A stretch of 64,000 bases of DNA from Clostridia bacterium (GTDB lineage: Bacteria > Bacillota > Clostridia > Oscillospirales > Acutalibacteraceae), in contig JAFQMC010000017.1 of NCBI GenBank assembly GCA_017421045.1, forward strand, positions 33,602 through 97,601, given 5' to 3'. Numbering within the stretch: position 1 is the stretch's first letter; every line of letters begins with the position of its first letter. Position numbers and translations under genes: made by a program. The notes beneath the pieces are model-generated. The model searched no databases. It was not told the origin of the DNA and worked only from the letters and a program-made list of their open reading frames with translations. Below are positions 10,400-18,409 of this stretch, one piece after another.

Positions 10400-10446
10400 T
10401 ACAAGTCACAACCTTATTATATCCATAAAAGACTGTAAAATATTAC

Positions 10447-11268
10447 TTATACTGTTATAAGTCCCCACGACTGGGAAATGAAATAGACGAAAGGTGCACA
10501 GAAAATTACAGAATCGAATCTGTCAAGCAGACCGCCGTGCCCCGGCATTATTGAGCCATAGTCCTTGATGTTACAATCTCTCTTGATAACGGAGAAAACA
10601 AGATCACCAAGAATTGAAACTACAGAGCAGTATATACCGATTACAAGCAGTGCAAGGTAGTTGACACTCATATTGCGGTATACAATAAACTGGAACACCA
10701 GACCTGCAAGCATCATTCCTGCAACAGCACCTAACATACCGCCGATTGCACCCTCAACAGTTTTGTTGGGGCTTATATTGGGACAGAGCTTCTTTTTTCC
10801 GATAAAGCTTCCTGTAAAATAGGCAGCACTATCAGCAAACCAAGGACCGATAAGAGCCATAACAAGGTAGAAGCTGTGCCATCCGCCGCTGGAGAATACC
10901 AATCGGGATATCGTTGACATTGCAAGAGAGATTACAACAGAGCCTGCATACGCAAAGGTTATATCCCCTACTGTAACACTCTGTCTGAGGAAAACAAGCA
11001 TAAAAAACATCAGCATTGAGTATATAAAGAGAGGTATGTACCAATAAGCAGTGCAAGCAACCAAAGGCATTGCAACTGCAAACAGGAGTGTGAGTATCAG
11101 AACAGGAGGGTTCTTCTGCAAACTTTTTGCAGTGAGGAACTCTGAACACATGATTGTATTAACAAGAGCCGCCGCAATTACGATGATTATAGGAAACATC
11201 TCTCCGAATATCATCAGCAATACACAAAAGATAATACCGATTATCGCGGTAATAATGCGTGTTTTCAA
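10447..11268 (-). CDS. cdsA: Phosphatidate cytidylyltransferase CdsA
   Basis: Integral membrane enzyme making CDP-diacylglycerol from phosphatidate and CTP, the branch point of phospholipid synthesis. 273 aa with about eight hydrophobic helices. The family signature near the C-terminus is clear: SVIKRDCNIKDYGSIMPGHG then LLDRFDSVIF, containing the metal-binding aspartates. The start is a TTG (11268) eight bases after GGGGG. It lies directly after uppS, in the order uppS-cdsA-dxr-rseP common in Firmicutes. Confidence 0.95.
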   Translation of the reverse strand: MKTRIITAIIGIIFCVLLMIFGEMFPIIIVIAAALVNTIMCSEFLTAKSLQKNPPVLILTLLFAVAMPLVACTAYWYIPLFIYSMLMFFMLVFLRQSVTVGDITFAYAGSVVISLAMSTISRLVFSSGGWHSFYLVMALIGPWFADSAAYFTGSFIGKKKLCPNISPNKTVEGAIGGMLGAVAGMMLAGLVFQFIVYRNMSVNYLALLVIGIYCSVVSILGDLVFSVIKRDCNIKDYGSIMPGHGGLLDRFDSVIFCAPFVYFISQSWGLITV

Positions 11269-11304
11269 TTTAAGAACCCCCTGTTGGCTAAGGTATAAGT
11301 AAAA

Positions 11305-12051
11305 TCAGACACCGCCGAATCGACGGTTACGACTCGAAAACTCTCTGAGAGCTTCATCTAAGTCATCAGTTGTATAGTCAGGCCAGAGTTTGTCACAGAT
11401 GATAAACTCGGTGTATGCTGCCTGCCATAATAGAAAATTGGAAATTCTGTATTCACCGCTGGGTCTAATGATAAGGTCAGGGTCGGGCTGACCTGCAGTG
11501 TACAGATGTGAACTGATTGTATCGGCATTAATATCATCAACACTGAGCTTACCGTCTCTGGCTTGCTCTGCAATTAACTTTGTCGCCATAACAAGCTCGT
11601 CACGGCTTCCGTAGTTCATAGCAATGTTAAGCACCATTCCGGTACGTTCTGCGGATTCTCTCTCTGTTCTCTCGATAAGTTCTTGCAAATCCGAAGAAAA
11701 AGCCGAGGTATCACCGATAAACCGCACAACAATACTATCATCCTTAAAGTCTGTAAGAGCTTCATTAAGATACTGCTTGAAAAGCTTCATAAGAGCAGAT
11801 ACTTCTTCAGCAGGACGCTTCCAATTTTCGGTGGAAAAAGCATAGACGGTGAGGTAACGGATGCCGATATCACTGCAATATCTGGTGATAGTACGGAAAG
11901 TCTGCGCGCCGTATGTATGGCCTGCACTTCTCGGCAGACCGCGTTTCTTCGCCCATCTGCCGTTACCGTCCATAATTATTCCTATATGCTGTGGAAGGAC
12001 GATAGACTCGTCCTTCCCCTGTTTTTTACGCCGTGAAAATAAAAACGACAT
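11305..12051 (-). CDS. uppS: Undecaprenyl diphosphate synthase (isoprenyl transferase)
   Basis: cis-Prenyltransferase that elongates FPP with IPP to the C55 carrier lipid for peptidoglycan. 248 aa. The active-site segment is IIMDGNGRWAKKRG. The IPP-binding segment is IIRPSGEYRISNFLLWQ; most homologues have RTSGE, so Pro replaces Thr here, outside the catalytic aspartate. The start lies just downstream of the frr stop, with GGAGAT inside the frr end, suggesting translational coupling. Confidence 0.96.
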   Translation of the reverse strand: MSFLFSRRKKQGKDESIVLPQHIGIIMDGNGRWAKKRGLPRSAGHTYGAQTFRTITRYCSDIGIRYLTVYAFSTENWKRPAEEVSALMKLFKQYLNEALTDFKDDSIVVRFIGDTSAFSSDLQELIERTERESAERTGMVLNIAMNYGSRDELVMATKLIAEQARDGKLSVDDINADTISSHLYTAGQPDPDLIIRPSGEYRISNFLLWQAAYTEFIICDKLWPDYTTDDLDEALREFSSRNRRFGGV

Positions 12052-12056
12052 AGTTA

Positions 12057-12611
12057 TCAGATCTCCATGATTTCTTTCTGCTTCTTCTGGCAGAGTTCAT
12101 CGATATTCTTAATGAATTTATCAGTAACCTTCTGAATCTTTTCCTGACCGTCCTCCAGGTCATCCTCTGTGATTTCGGAGTTTTTCTTCATCTTCTTCAG
12201 GCGGTCGATTGCATCTCTGCGCTCGTTACGAACCTGTACCTTTGTATCCTCTGCGTTTTTAGATATTTCCTTAACGATCTCCTTACGTCTGTCCTCTGTG
12301 AGAGGTGGGAAAATAAGACGGATGCACTTGCCGTCATTCTGGGGATTGATACCGATATCGGAGGTCTGGATAGCCTTCTCGATTGCGCGCAGTACAGATG
12401 CATCCCAAGGCTGAATTGTCAGGGTTCTTGCCTCAGCTACAGCTACGGCTGCAAGCTGCTGAACAGGTGTAGGTGTGCCATAGTAGTCTACCATTACCTT
12501 ATCAAGAACTGCAGGGTTAGCTCTGCCTGCTCTAACTCTTGCATATTCACTCTCGAGATAGTTCACACGCTTCTGCATGGATTCTTCAGATTTTTTAATA
12601 ACGTTATTCAT
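12057..12611 (-). CDS. frr: Ribosome recycling factor
   Basis: Splits post-termination ribosomes together with EF-G. 184 aa, the standard length, with the three-helix bundle and beta-sandwich insertion (VDYYGTPTPVQQLA, then LTIQPWD). The C-terminal helix is rich in Lys and Glu. AGGAGG precedes the ATG. It lies between pyrH and uppS, the usual Firmicutes order. Confidence 0.97.
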   Translation of the reverse strand: MNNVIKKSEESMQKRVNYLESEYARVRAGRANPAVLDKVMVDYYGTPTPVQQLAAVAVAEARTLTIQPWDASVLRAIEKAIQTSDIGINPQNDGKCIRLIFPPLTEDRRKEIVKEISKNAEDTKVQVRNERRDAIDRLKKMKKNSEITEDDLEDGQEKIQKVTDKFIKNIDELCQKKQKEIMEI

Positions 12612-12639
12612 AATATATCCTCCTGATGAGATGTTCTAA

Positions 12640-13344
12640 TTAATTAACTAAGGTTCCGATACCCTCGCCGCAGACAGCGTCGTAAATATTCATAGGTCTG
12701 TCTATGCTGAATACAAGGATAGGAATATCGTTCTCTCTGCACATGGTTGCGGCTGTACCATCCATAACCTTAAGCTGTTTTTCAACAACTTCGCCAAATG
12801 AAAGGTTGTCATACTTCACAGCATTTTCGTTGGTCTTGGGGTCACAGTCGTATACACCATCAACCATTGTTGCCTTAAGAATTATATCAGCTTCAATTTC
12901 GGCAGCGCGCAGCGATGCAGCAGAGTCGGTTGAGAAGAAGGGATTTCCTGTACCGCAACCAAAGACCACAACTCGGCCCTTTTCAAGATGACGGATAGCC
13001 TTGCCGCGAATGTAAGGCTCTGCTATTTCACGCATTGAGATGGCAGTCTGCACTCTTGTGTCAACACCGAGCTGTTCCAGTGCATCGCAAACACCGAGAG
13101 CATTGATGGCAGTAGCAAGCATACCCATATGGTCTGCACGAGTACGATCCATTTTACCGCTGGTTCTGCCTCGCCAGAAGTTGCCGCCGCCTACAACGAT
13201 TGCAACCTCAACGCCCATATCAACACATTTTTTGATAGGCTCGCAGATTTTGAGTACAGTTTCAAAATCTATACCACTTTTCTGATTGCCTGCAAGAGAC
13301 TCACCGGACAATTTAAGTAACACACGCTTATATTTCGGTTCCAT
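12640..13344 (-). CDS. pyrH: UMP kinase
   Basis: Phosphorylates UMP to UDP for pyrimidine supply; hexameric amino-acid-kinase fold. 234 aa. Phosphate loop [21 protein letters not shown], and the nucleotide-binding [15 protein letters not shown] are all present. The start has GGGGG upstream of the ATG. A 167-bp gap holding a terminator separates it from tsf, so pyrH and what follows may have a promoter of their own. The AT-rich gap contains TTTACA/TATAAT-like hexamers on this strand, but I cannot choose one spacing. Confidence 0.96.
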   Translation of the reverse strand: MEPKYKRVLLKLSGESLAGNQKSGIDFETVLKICEPIKKCVDMGVEVAIVVGGGNFWRGRTSGKMDRTRADHMGMLATAINALGVCDALEQLGVDTRVQTAISMREIAEPYIRGKAIRHLEKGRVVVFGCGTGNPFFSTDSAASLRAAEIEADIILKATMVDGVYDCDPKTNENAVKYDNLSFGEVVEKQLKVMDGTAATMCRENDIPILVFSIDRPMNIYDAVCGEGIGTLVN

Positions 13345-13461
13345 TCAGAACACCCCCAAAGTGCTATATATAGTTATTATAATAATACATCATATTGTAA
13401 ACTTTGTAAAGAAAATATAACTATATTTTTAACTTTTATCAAAATATTTTTCTAAAATAAA

Positions 13462-13491
13462 ACAGCGTCCACTTTTCATAGCGGACGCTGT
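13462..13491 (-). terminator. Intrinsic terminator after tsf
   Basis: On the minus strand, a 9-bp stem ACAGCGTCC/GGACGCTGT with a 12-base loop lies 20 bases after the tsf stop and runs into TTTTATTTT. It should end most rpsB-tsf transcripts before pyrH. Confidence 0.85.
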
Positions 13492-13511
13492 AAAATTCAG
13501 TAAATATTAAA

Positions 13512-14423
13512 TTACTTAACCATGGATGCAACTTCTGCTGCGAAGTCATCCTGACGCTTCTCGATGCCCTCACCCTTCTCGTAGCGTACAAAACCGGTGA
13601 TTTTGATGGAACCGCCGAGGTTCTTAGCTGTAGCATCTGTGTACTGCTGAACTGTCATCTTGTTGTCCTTAACGAACTCCTGATCTACGAGACAGTTCTC
13701 CTTGTAGTACTTGTTGATCTTACCCATAACAATCTTGTCTGCGATAGCCTCGGGCTTGCCCTCGTTGAGAACCAGCTCACGCATGATCTTCTTCTCATGC
13801 TCGAGAACCTCAGCAGGAACAGCATCTGCGTTGAGATACTGAGTGTTGAGAGCTGCAATCTGCATTGCAACATCCTTACCGTATGCCACGAAAGCATCGG
13901 AAGCAGTGTCAACGTCTGTGTCGAATGTTACGATAACACCAATCTTACCACCTGCGTGTACATAACCAACGCAAGCAGAATCAAAACGCTCGAAACGTCT
14001 GATCTGGAGGTTCTCACCGATTGTAAGAACCTTCTCCTGAAGGAGTGCCTCGACTGTCATCTCTGTGCCAACAGCTGTGCATGCCTTGAGAGCATCAACA
14101 TCAGCGGGGTTGTTCTCGATAACAGTGAGTGCGCAGGTCTTAACGAAGTTCTGGAAGTCCTCGTTCTTAGCAACGAAGTCTGTCTCAGAGTTAACCTCGA
14201 TAACAACACCTGCTGTATTTGTATCGTTTGTCAGAGCGTATGCAATACCCTCTGCTGCGATTCTGGAAGCTTTCTTAGCCTGCTTTGCAAGACCCTGCTC
14301 ACGAAGGAAGTCAACAGCGGCATCCATGTTGCCGTTAGCCTCTGTGAGAGCCTTTTTACAGTCCATCATACCGCAACCGGTCTTTTCTCTTAAAGCCTTA
14401 ACGTCCTGTGCTGTAAAACTCAT
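13512..14423 (-). CDS. tsf: Elongation factor Ts
   Basis: Nucleotide-exchange factor for EF-Tu. 303 aa. The N-terminal UBA-like domain shows LREKTGCGMMDCKKAL; the core contains the conserved SETDFVAKNEDF. The rest is the two-subdomain dimerisation core. AAAGGATG precedes the ATG. It is co-transcribed with rpsB, 39 bp upstream. Confidence 0.97.
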   Translation of the reverse strand: MSFTAQDVKALREKTGCGMMDCKKALTEANGNMDAAVDFLREQGLAKQAKKASRIAAEGIAYALTNDTNTAGVVIEVNSETDFVAKNEDFQNFVKTCALTVIENNPADVDALKACTAVGTEMTVEALLQEKVLTIGENLQIRRFERFDSACVGYVHAGGKIGVIVTFDTDVDTASDAFVAYGKDVAMQIAALNTQYLNADAVPAEVLEHEKKIMRELVLNEGKPEAIADKIVMGKINKYYKENCLVDQEFVKDNKMTVQQYTDATAKNLGGSIKITGFVRYEKGEGIEKRQDDFAAEVASMVK

Positions 14424-14462
14424 TTTACATTCATCCTTTCAATAAATTACGAATATATGAAA

Positions 14463-15269
14463 TTACTCTGCGTCAGCCTTGGGAGCCTCTGCAGCATCCT
14501 CAGCCTTCTTTGCAGATCTTCTCTTCTTAGGTGCGGGCTTCTCCTCAACCTCTGCATCATCCTCAACGATAGCAGCAGCGCCCATCTGACCCTCTCTGCC
14601 CTCGATTACAGCAGAAGCCATTGCGCCGGCAATAAGCTTAACAGCGCGGATAGCGTCATCGTTACCGGGGATTACGTAGTCGATTTCATCGGGATCACAG
14701 TTTGTGTCAACAATAGCAACAACGGGGATACCGAGTTTCTTTGCTTCTGCAACTGCAATCTTCTCTTTTCTGGGGTCAACGATAAAGAGTGCGCCGGGCA
14801 TTTTCTCCATATCCTCGATACCGCCAAGGAACTTCTCGAGCTTCTCGATCTCGAGCTTGTGCTTGATAACTTCCTTCTTGGGAAGGAGATCAAATGTGCC
14901 GTCAGCCTCCATTGCACGGAGCTGCTTGAGTCTGCCGACTCTGCGACGGATTGTTGTGAAGTTTGTGAGCATACCGCCGAGCCAACGAGCGTTTACATAG
15001 TAAGCGCCTGCACGCTCAGCCTCTTCCTTGATGCTGTCCATAGCCTGCTTCTTTGTACCTACAAAGAGAACAGACTCGCCCTGAGTGGAGATCTCACGAA
15101 CAAAGTTGTAAGCCTCCTCGAGCTTCTTAACTGTCTTCTGGAGATCGATAATATAGATACCGTTTCTCTCTGTGAAGATGTACTCAGCCATCTTGGGGTT
15201 CCATCTTCTTGTCTGGTGACCGAAATGAACACCTGCTTCAAGAAGCTGCTTCATTGATACTACTGACAT
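14463..15269 (-). CDS. rpsB: 30S ribosomal protein S2
   Basis: Small-subunit protein on the 30S back. The ATG at 15269 follows AGGAGG by seven bases and opens [20 protein letters not shown], the typical S2 N-terminus. A start further upstream (15320) would lie in the structured leader. 268 aa: the S2 core ends near residue 230 and is followed by a tail rich in Ala, Lys and Glu, common in Clostridia. First gene of the long minus-strand operon. Confidence 0.97.
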   Translation of the reverse strand: MSVVSMKQLLEAGVHFGHQTRRWNPKMAEYIFTERNGIYIIDLQKTVKKLEEAYNFVREISTQGESVLFVGTKKQAMDSIKEEAERAGAYYVNARWLGGMLTNFTTIRRRVGRLKQLRAMEADGTFDLLPKKEVIKHKLEIEKLEKFLGGIEDMEKMPGALFIVDPRKEKIAVAEAKKLGIPVVAIVDTNCDPDEIDYVIPGNDDAIRAVKLIAGAMASAVIEGREGQMGAAAIVEDDAEVEEKPAPKKRRSAKKAEDAAEAPKADAE

Positions 15270-15375
15270 GTTTATTCCTCCTAAGGTTAAACCTCCGACA
15301 GGCTTTTGGATTTTGCTCATTCAGATATCCGTCAGTACAGATACACCCACAGAGCAAGCCTATCGTGCGTAGTGC
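15270..15375 (-). promoter_or_regulatory. Structured 5' leader of rpsB
   Basis: About 105 nt of untranslated leader between the predicted start of transcription and the rpsB ATG. A ten-base helix can form between 15356-15365 and 15296-15305 (CGATAGGCTT with AAGCCTGTCG, one G-U pair), closing a roughly 50-base internal segment. A small AGGTT-T-AACCT hairpin then sits just before the AGGAGG. Such placement suggests feedback by S2. I do not recognise a named RNA family. Confidence 0.5.
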
Positions 15376-15381
15376 CTCAAC

Positions 15382-15410
15382 ATCATATCAAAATATACGG
15401 AAAATGTCAA
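15382..15410 (-). promoter_or_regulatory. Sigma-A promoter of rpsB-tsf
   Basis: Minus strand TTGACA (15405-15410), 17-base spacer, TATGAT (15382-15387). Perfect -35 and near-perfect -10, as expected for a strong ribosomal-protein promoter. Confidence 0.9.
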
Positions 15411-15481
15411 GGGTTTTACTGCATATTTTGCATATTTTCAAGGTTACTTTTCTGTACAAATTAAATAAAGAATTTAGAATA

Positions 15482-15508
15482 TAAAAAAGCAGCCGCCGTA
15501 GCGACTGC
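15482..15508 (-). terminator. Intrinsic terminator after the cell wall hydrolase
   Basis: On the minus strand, GCAGTCGC-TAC-GGCGGCTGC forms an eight-pair stem including one G-U pair, followed by TTTTTTAT. It begins seven bases after the hydrolase stop. Confidence 0.85.
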
Positions 15509-15515
15509 TCTCCTA

Positions 15516-16235
15516 TTACCATCTGTCGAAAAATCTCTGGTTGTTGTACTGTACAACAAATTCCTGAGACTCATGGAAACCACTGGTGCAAAGTGCGGGA
15601 GCATAGAAGTAGATAACATCATGCTGAACAGCGGCACCACCCTGATCAAAGATAAACTCAACGGCCCTCTTTGCATCTGAGTTGGGAGTTCTGGAAAGTG
15701 TTGCCTGATAACCGCAGTTTGTTCTGACTGCCTCAACAGTCTTATAACCGTCGTTTACCATTGTGTCTCTGATTGCCTGTGCAACAAGACAGCAGCCGAT
15801 ATAACCCTCGGCACCTGCCTCGCCCATAACAAGGCGCTCAAGTACGTCTCTGTCGTATCCTGTGATTGAGATTGCTCGTCCCTCGTAAGAGTAGTCAGGA
15901 TTTGCAATATCAAGAAGATACTCTGTGCTCTGTGTAAGAGCCGCTGCAGGCTTTACTTCAACCTCAGAAGCAACCTCTGTTGCCTCCTTCTTGGCAGCAT
16001 CAAAGTTCTGCGCTCTCTGAGCAGTTGTATCGTCCTGCTTCTTTGAAAGTGCTTTATCATTACGATAAGCCTTTGTAACAGATCCGGCAGTTTCGCCGGT
16101 TTCGGTTGTGCCTGTTACCTCTGCTGCAGAAACTGTCTGAGTGCTCATAAAGAATACTGCGCAGGGTACTGCTACGATTGATATGATAAGTGAAAGTGAT
16201 ACTACGGCAGCCAACCTTTTGAATGTTTTAATCAA
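15516..16235 (-). CDS. SleB-type cell wall hydrolase (Hydrolase_2 family), secreted
   Basis: Likely peptidoglycan lytic enzyme related to spore cortex hydrolases SleB/CwlJ. I choose the TTG at 16235: AAGGAGG lies eight bases upstream, and the product starts with a Lys/Arg n-region followed by a hydrophobic signal (LAAVVSLSLIISIVAVPCAV). The longer open frame upstream runs through the structured leader. 239 aa. A low-complexity Thr/Glu/Ala linker (about 45-130) precedes the catalytic domain, which starts at LERLVMGEAGAEGYIG with the presumed catalytic Glu and continues with CLVAQAIRD and IYFYAPALC. A vegetative or spore role cannot be told from sequence. Confidence 0.85.
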   Translation of the reverse strand: MIKTFKRLAAVVSLSLIISIVAVPCAVFFMSTQTVSAAEVTGTTETGETAGSVTKAYRNDKALSKKQDDTTAQRAQNFDAAKKEATEVASEVEVKPAAALTQSTEYLLDIANPDYSYEGRAISITGYDRDVLERLVMGEAGAEGYIGCCLVAQAIRDTMVNDGYKTVEAVRTNCGYQATLSRTPNSDAKRAVEFIFDQGGAAVQHDVIYFYAPALCTSGFHESQEFVVQYNNQRFFDRW

Positions 16236-16380
16236 AAATTCGTCCTCCTTATTTCCGGGTGAAGTGATAGCTAACACTATCAGTACAGATACTGTACTCA
16301 CCCTTGACAACTCAGCCGAAAATCTCACACGACCGGACTCTTCCAAGGTTCCTTAAGGCGGAATCATAAATTTTGGACAT
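16236..16380 (-). promoter_or_regulatory. Structured leader of the cell wall hydrolase gene
   Basis: The final part can fold as a compact three-way junction at 16257-16303. Outer helix GGGTGA/TCACCC (16298-16303 with 16257-16262); hairpin GTACAG-TAT-CTGTAC (16283-16297); hairpin TGATAG/CTATCA (16265-16282). The ribosome site follows about ten bases later. Upstream of it, CCTTG can pair with CAAGG around a GC-rich segment. c-di-AMP (ydaO) riboswitches often precede such hydrolases, but their hallmark GACAGCUAAC is not seen, so the identity stays open. Confidence 0.45.
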
Positions 16381-16624
16381 CCATGCCGTTTTTCGAAAGC
16401 GTTGTTTTTAAGCGGTAATATTTTGCTTAATCACACAATCTTGACTGAATTAAATCATAATTCTCTAAAAAAATCAAAATTTTAAATTTGTTATTATTTT
16501 TCTTTTACAGAATCATATGTGTGTTATTATTCTTCTGCAGAATCATTCTTCGTTATGTTGCACAATTTCTTGCACCTGTTTTCGTTACTGTTGCTCAATA
16601 GCACAAACTTTCGAAAACCGCAGA
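16381..16624. other. AT-rich intergenic stretch with short direct repeats
   Basis: No gene seen between the hydrolase leader and the YlmC-like gene. It contains two imperfect direct-repeat pairs. GTTATTATT-TTCTTYTRCAGAATCAT-like units lie at 16490-16516 and 16523-16546. TTCGTTA(C)TGTTGC units lie at 16550-16562 and 16581-16594. A promoter for the hydrolase probably lies here, but I see no clear hexamer pair. Confidence 0.5.
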
Positions 16625-16906
16625 TTAGCCAAAAAGTTTTGTTGTCTTTTTAGCTTTTTGTTGATATTTAATATTAGAACCTACTAATATCGTGTCCTGA
16701 CCTATGAGCTGGATATCATCCCACGGAATTATCAGGTCCTCGTTTCTACCCATAACACCAAAACAACGTGGCCTTCCAAAGACTATAATTGACCTAACCT
16801 GAGCAGTTGCGGTATCTACTTCAACATCATCTACAAAGCCAATGCGACAACCGTTTGTGCTGTTAATTACCTCTTTGTGTCTCAGTTCTACAATTCTGCA
16901 TACCAT
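16625..16906 (-). CDS. YlmC/YmxH family PRC-barrel protein
   Basis: Small single-domain protein (93 aa) of the YlmC/YmxH family found in endospore formers, with a PRC-barrel fold. Family features: MVCRIVELRHKEVINS at the start, IGFVDDVEVD, and the C-terminal DDIQLIGQDTILV. The ATG at 16906 has AGGTGAT just upstream; the longer start at 16924 precedes that site. Role unknown; members are linked to sporulation by annotation only. A possible sigma-E-like promoter lies at 16940-16968. Confidence 0.85.
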   Translation of the reverse strand: MVCRIVELRHKEVINSTNGCRIGFVDDVEVDTATAQVRSIIVFGRPRCFGVMGRNEDLIIPWDDIQLIGQDTILVGSNIKYQQKAKKTTKLFG

Positions 16907-16939
16907 AACATCACCTGCAAACATTATAGGCTACACTTA

Positions 16940-16968
16940 TTTATATACAGATATTTATCAGGATATGC
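16940..16968 (-). promoter_or_regulatory. Possible sigma-E-like promoter of the YlmC/YmxH gene
   Basis: Minus strand GCATATC (16962-16968), 14-base spacer, TATATAAA (16940-16947). The -35 fits the sigma-E pattern well; the -10 has two differences from CATACAnT. A TATAAT nearer the gene lacks a -35. Confidence 0.3.
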
Positions 16969-17020
16969 ATAATCCATCATTTACATTTATGTCTATATTC
17001 TTAATTTTTTATGATAAGTA

Positions 17021-17049
17021 TTGAAAAATAGACCTCTTATTGATAAAAT
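17021..17049 (+). promoter_or_regulatory. Sigma-A promoter of the membrane protein pair
   Basis: TTGAAA (17021-17026), 17-base spacer, TAAAAT (17044-17049), followed by GGAGG at 17061 and the ATG at 17075. Confidence 0.75.
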
Positions 17050-17074
17050 ATAAATTGATTGGAGGAGTTTTGAA

Positions 17075-17740
17075 ATGTCCGATATTCCTAATACCTCGCA
17101 AAAGAAAAACAATAACAAGAATATATATACAGTAATTATATGTCTGCTGACCGCTGTGGCTGTTGTCCCGCTTCTGGCGCCTACGCTTGTTGCCGTAAGC
17201 AGTGGTTTTACGCAGACAGATGGTACTGCAGAGAATATTTACTGTATATTCAGAGGGATTTTAGCTGTAGCTTTAGTTATCGGTACTGTATCATTTACTG
17301 TTAACAAGAAAAAATCCGCTTTGGCTATCCCCTCTTTTATTGCTTTTGTAACTTGTCTTTTTCCATTATTCGAGAATGTGACTCTGATGACCGATGCAAT
17401 TCAGACAGTTCACAAGCTCAATATGACAATTGACTATACACTATATATAGTAAATATAGGACTTTATTTGCTGCTGACACTTCTGGGTTTGTTCAATGGT
17501 TTATTTGCCGCTGGAATACTTAAAAGCGATTTTATTGTCTTATTCCTCTCTGTGATAACATCACTGGCAACCATATTGCTTGCAATAGATAAGCACCTGA
17601 CCTTACAGATACCTGTATACGAAATATTAACCTTTGTCTGCGCATCGCCTATTGCGTTAATCCCCACATTCTTAGTAATGTCATCAGACAAGACTACACC
17701 TAAAGAGAAAAAAACAAAAGCCAGGAGATACAGAAAATGA
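17075..17740 (+). CDS. Unknown six-helix membrane protein
   Basis: 221 aa, not recognised. Six predicted membrane helices, roughly at residues 17-45, 52-76, 80-105, 117-147, 150-170 and 174-200. A polar, Asn/Lys-rich N-terminus and a strongly basic C-terminal tail (KKTKARRYRK) suggest both ends lie in the cytoplasm. GGAGGAG lies nine bases before the ATG. The stop overlaps the next start as ATGA, so the two proteins are probably made together and may form a complex. Confidence 0.8.
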   Translation: MSDIPNTSQKKNNNKNIYTVIICLLTAVAVVPLLAPTLVAVSSGFTQTDGTAENIYCIFRGILAVALVIGTVSFTVNKKKSALAIPSFIAFVTCLFPLFENVTLMTDAIQTVHKLNMTIDYTLYIVNIGLYLLLTLLGLFNGLFAAGILKSDFIVLFLSVITSLATILLAIDKHLTLQIPVYEILTFVCASPIALIPTFLVMSSDKTTPKEKKTKARRYRK

Positions 17741-18333
17741 AGATAGTCCGAGATGTGATTCTCAAAGATAAGAACAAAACACCGATTATTATAATAGGAA
17801 TTTCTGTGTTGATGTTAATACTTTCCCTGTGTAATGTGAGTATAAACTTTGCAGATGAAGTTACCCTGAGCGTTCAGTTCGGAGGACTGTGGTCAGCAGC
17901 ACTTTCCATTTTGCCGTTGACCTGGGGAATGTCGACCGCCTTGCTCATGAAAACTAAAAAAGTATTCTTTGCTAAGTTACCGTCTTACATAATATGCGCA
18001 ATGATTGCCATCGTCCTGATTCTTTATTATATTGCTTCTTCAAATGGCGATGTCGTAATCAATCTGCTGATTTTTGCTTTAGCAATACTTCTGGTTTATC
18101 CCTTTGTAATCGCAACACTCACCTTAGAAGGACGCCTTTACAACAAAGTATTTGCCACAGCCTTCAGTACAATACTTCTGGTTATTTGCATTATTGCAGC
18201 AGTAGCGGTAAGTTTTGCGATTAAGAGTTTTATGTTCTCAACTTTAATACCAGTACTTGTATACACTGAATTAGTATTAATTGTTCACTGCTTTGATCTG
18301 AAAAAGCCTCAGAAAAAAACTGACGTCGATTAA
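17737..18333 (+). CDS. Unknown six-helix membrane protein, coupled to the upstream one
   Basis: 198 aa, not recognised. About six hydrophobic segments (near residues 13-35, 47-68, 78-100, 106-130, 138-160 and 165-188) and a basic C-terminus. Size and layout resemble the preceding protein, suggesting a paralogous or heterodimeric pair, but I see no clear shared motif. Translation is coupled through a four-base ATGA overlap. The transcript ends at the 18343-18384 hairpin. Confidence 0.8.
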   Translation: MKIVRDVILKDKNKTPIIIIGISVLMLILSLCNVSINFADEVTLSVQFGGLWSAALSILPLTWGMSTALLMKTKKVFFAKLPSYIICAMIAIVLILYYIASSNGDVVINLLIFALAILLVYPFVIATLTLEGRLYNKVFATAFSTILLVICIIAAVAVSFAIKSFMFSTLIPVLVYTELVLIVHCFDLKKPQKKTDVD

Positions 18334-18342
18334 TTAAAAAAT

Positions 18343-18384
18343 AAAGTTCCCTGCCAAGCACATAAAAACTTAGCAGGGAACTTT
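18343..18384. terminator. Bidirectional terminator between convergent genes
   Basis: Perfect 12-bp inverted repeat AAAGTTCCCTGC/GCAGGGAACTTT with an 18-base spacer and T/A-rich flanks on both strands. It serves the + membrane pair and the - lipoprotein gene. Confidence 0.85.
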
Positions 18385-18409
18385 TATATTATACGGACAG
18401 TAAATCTTA

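Noticed and set aside
13797-14393. 198-codon plus-strand frame antisense to tsf
   Set aside because: Cys/Leu-rich mirror of a highly expressed gene; no independent support.
14457-15257. 266-codon open frame on the plus strand
   Set aside because: Lies entirely antisense to rpsB; composition (Leu/Cys/Ser-rich) reflects the reverse of a biased gene, and there is no ribosome site.
16236-16380. Canonical ydaO (c-di-AMP) riboswitch
   Set aside because: Context fits and part of the fold is similar, but the conserved GACAGCUAAC and neighbouring core bases are absent, so I report only an unassigned structured leader.
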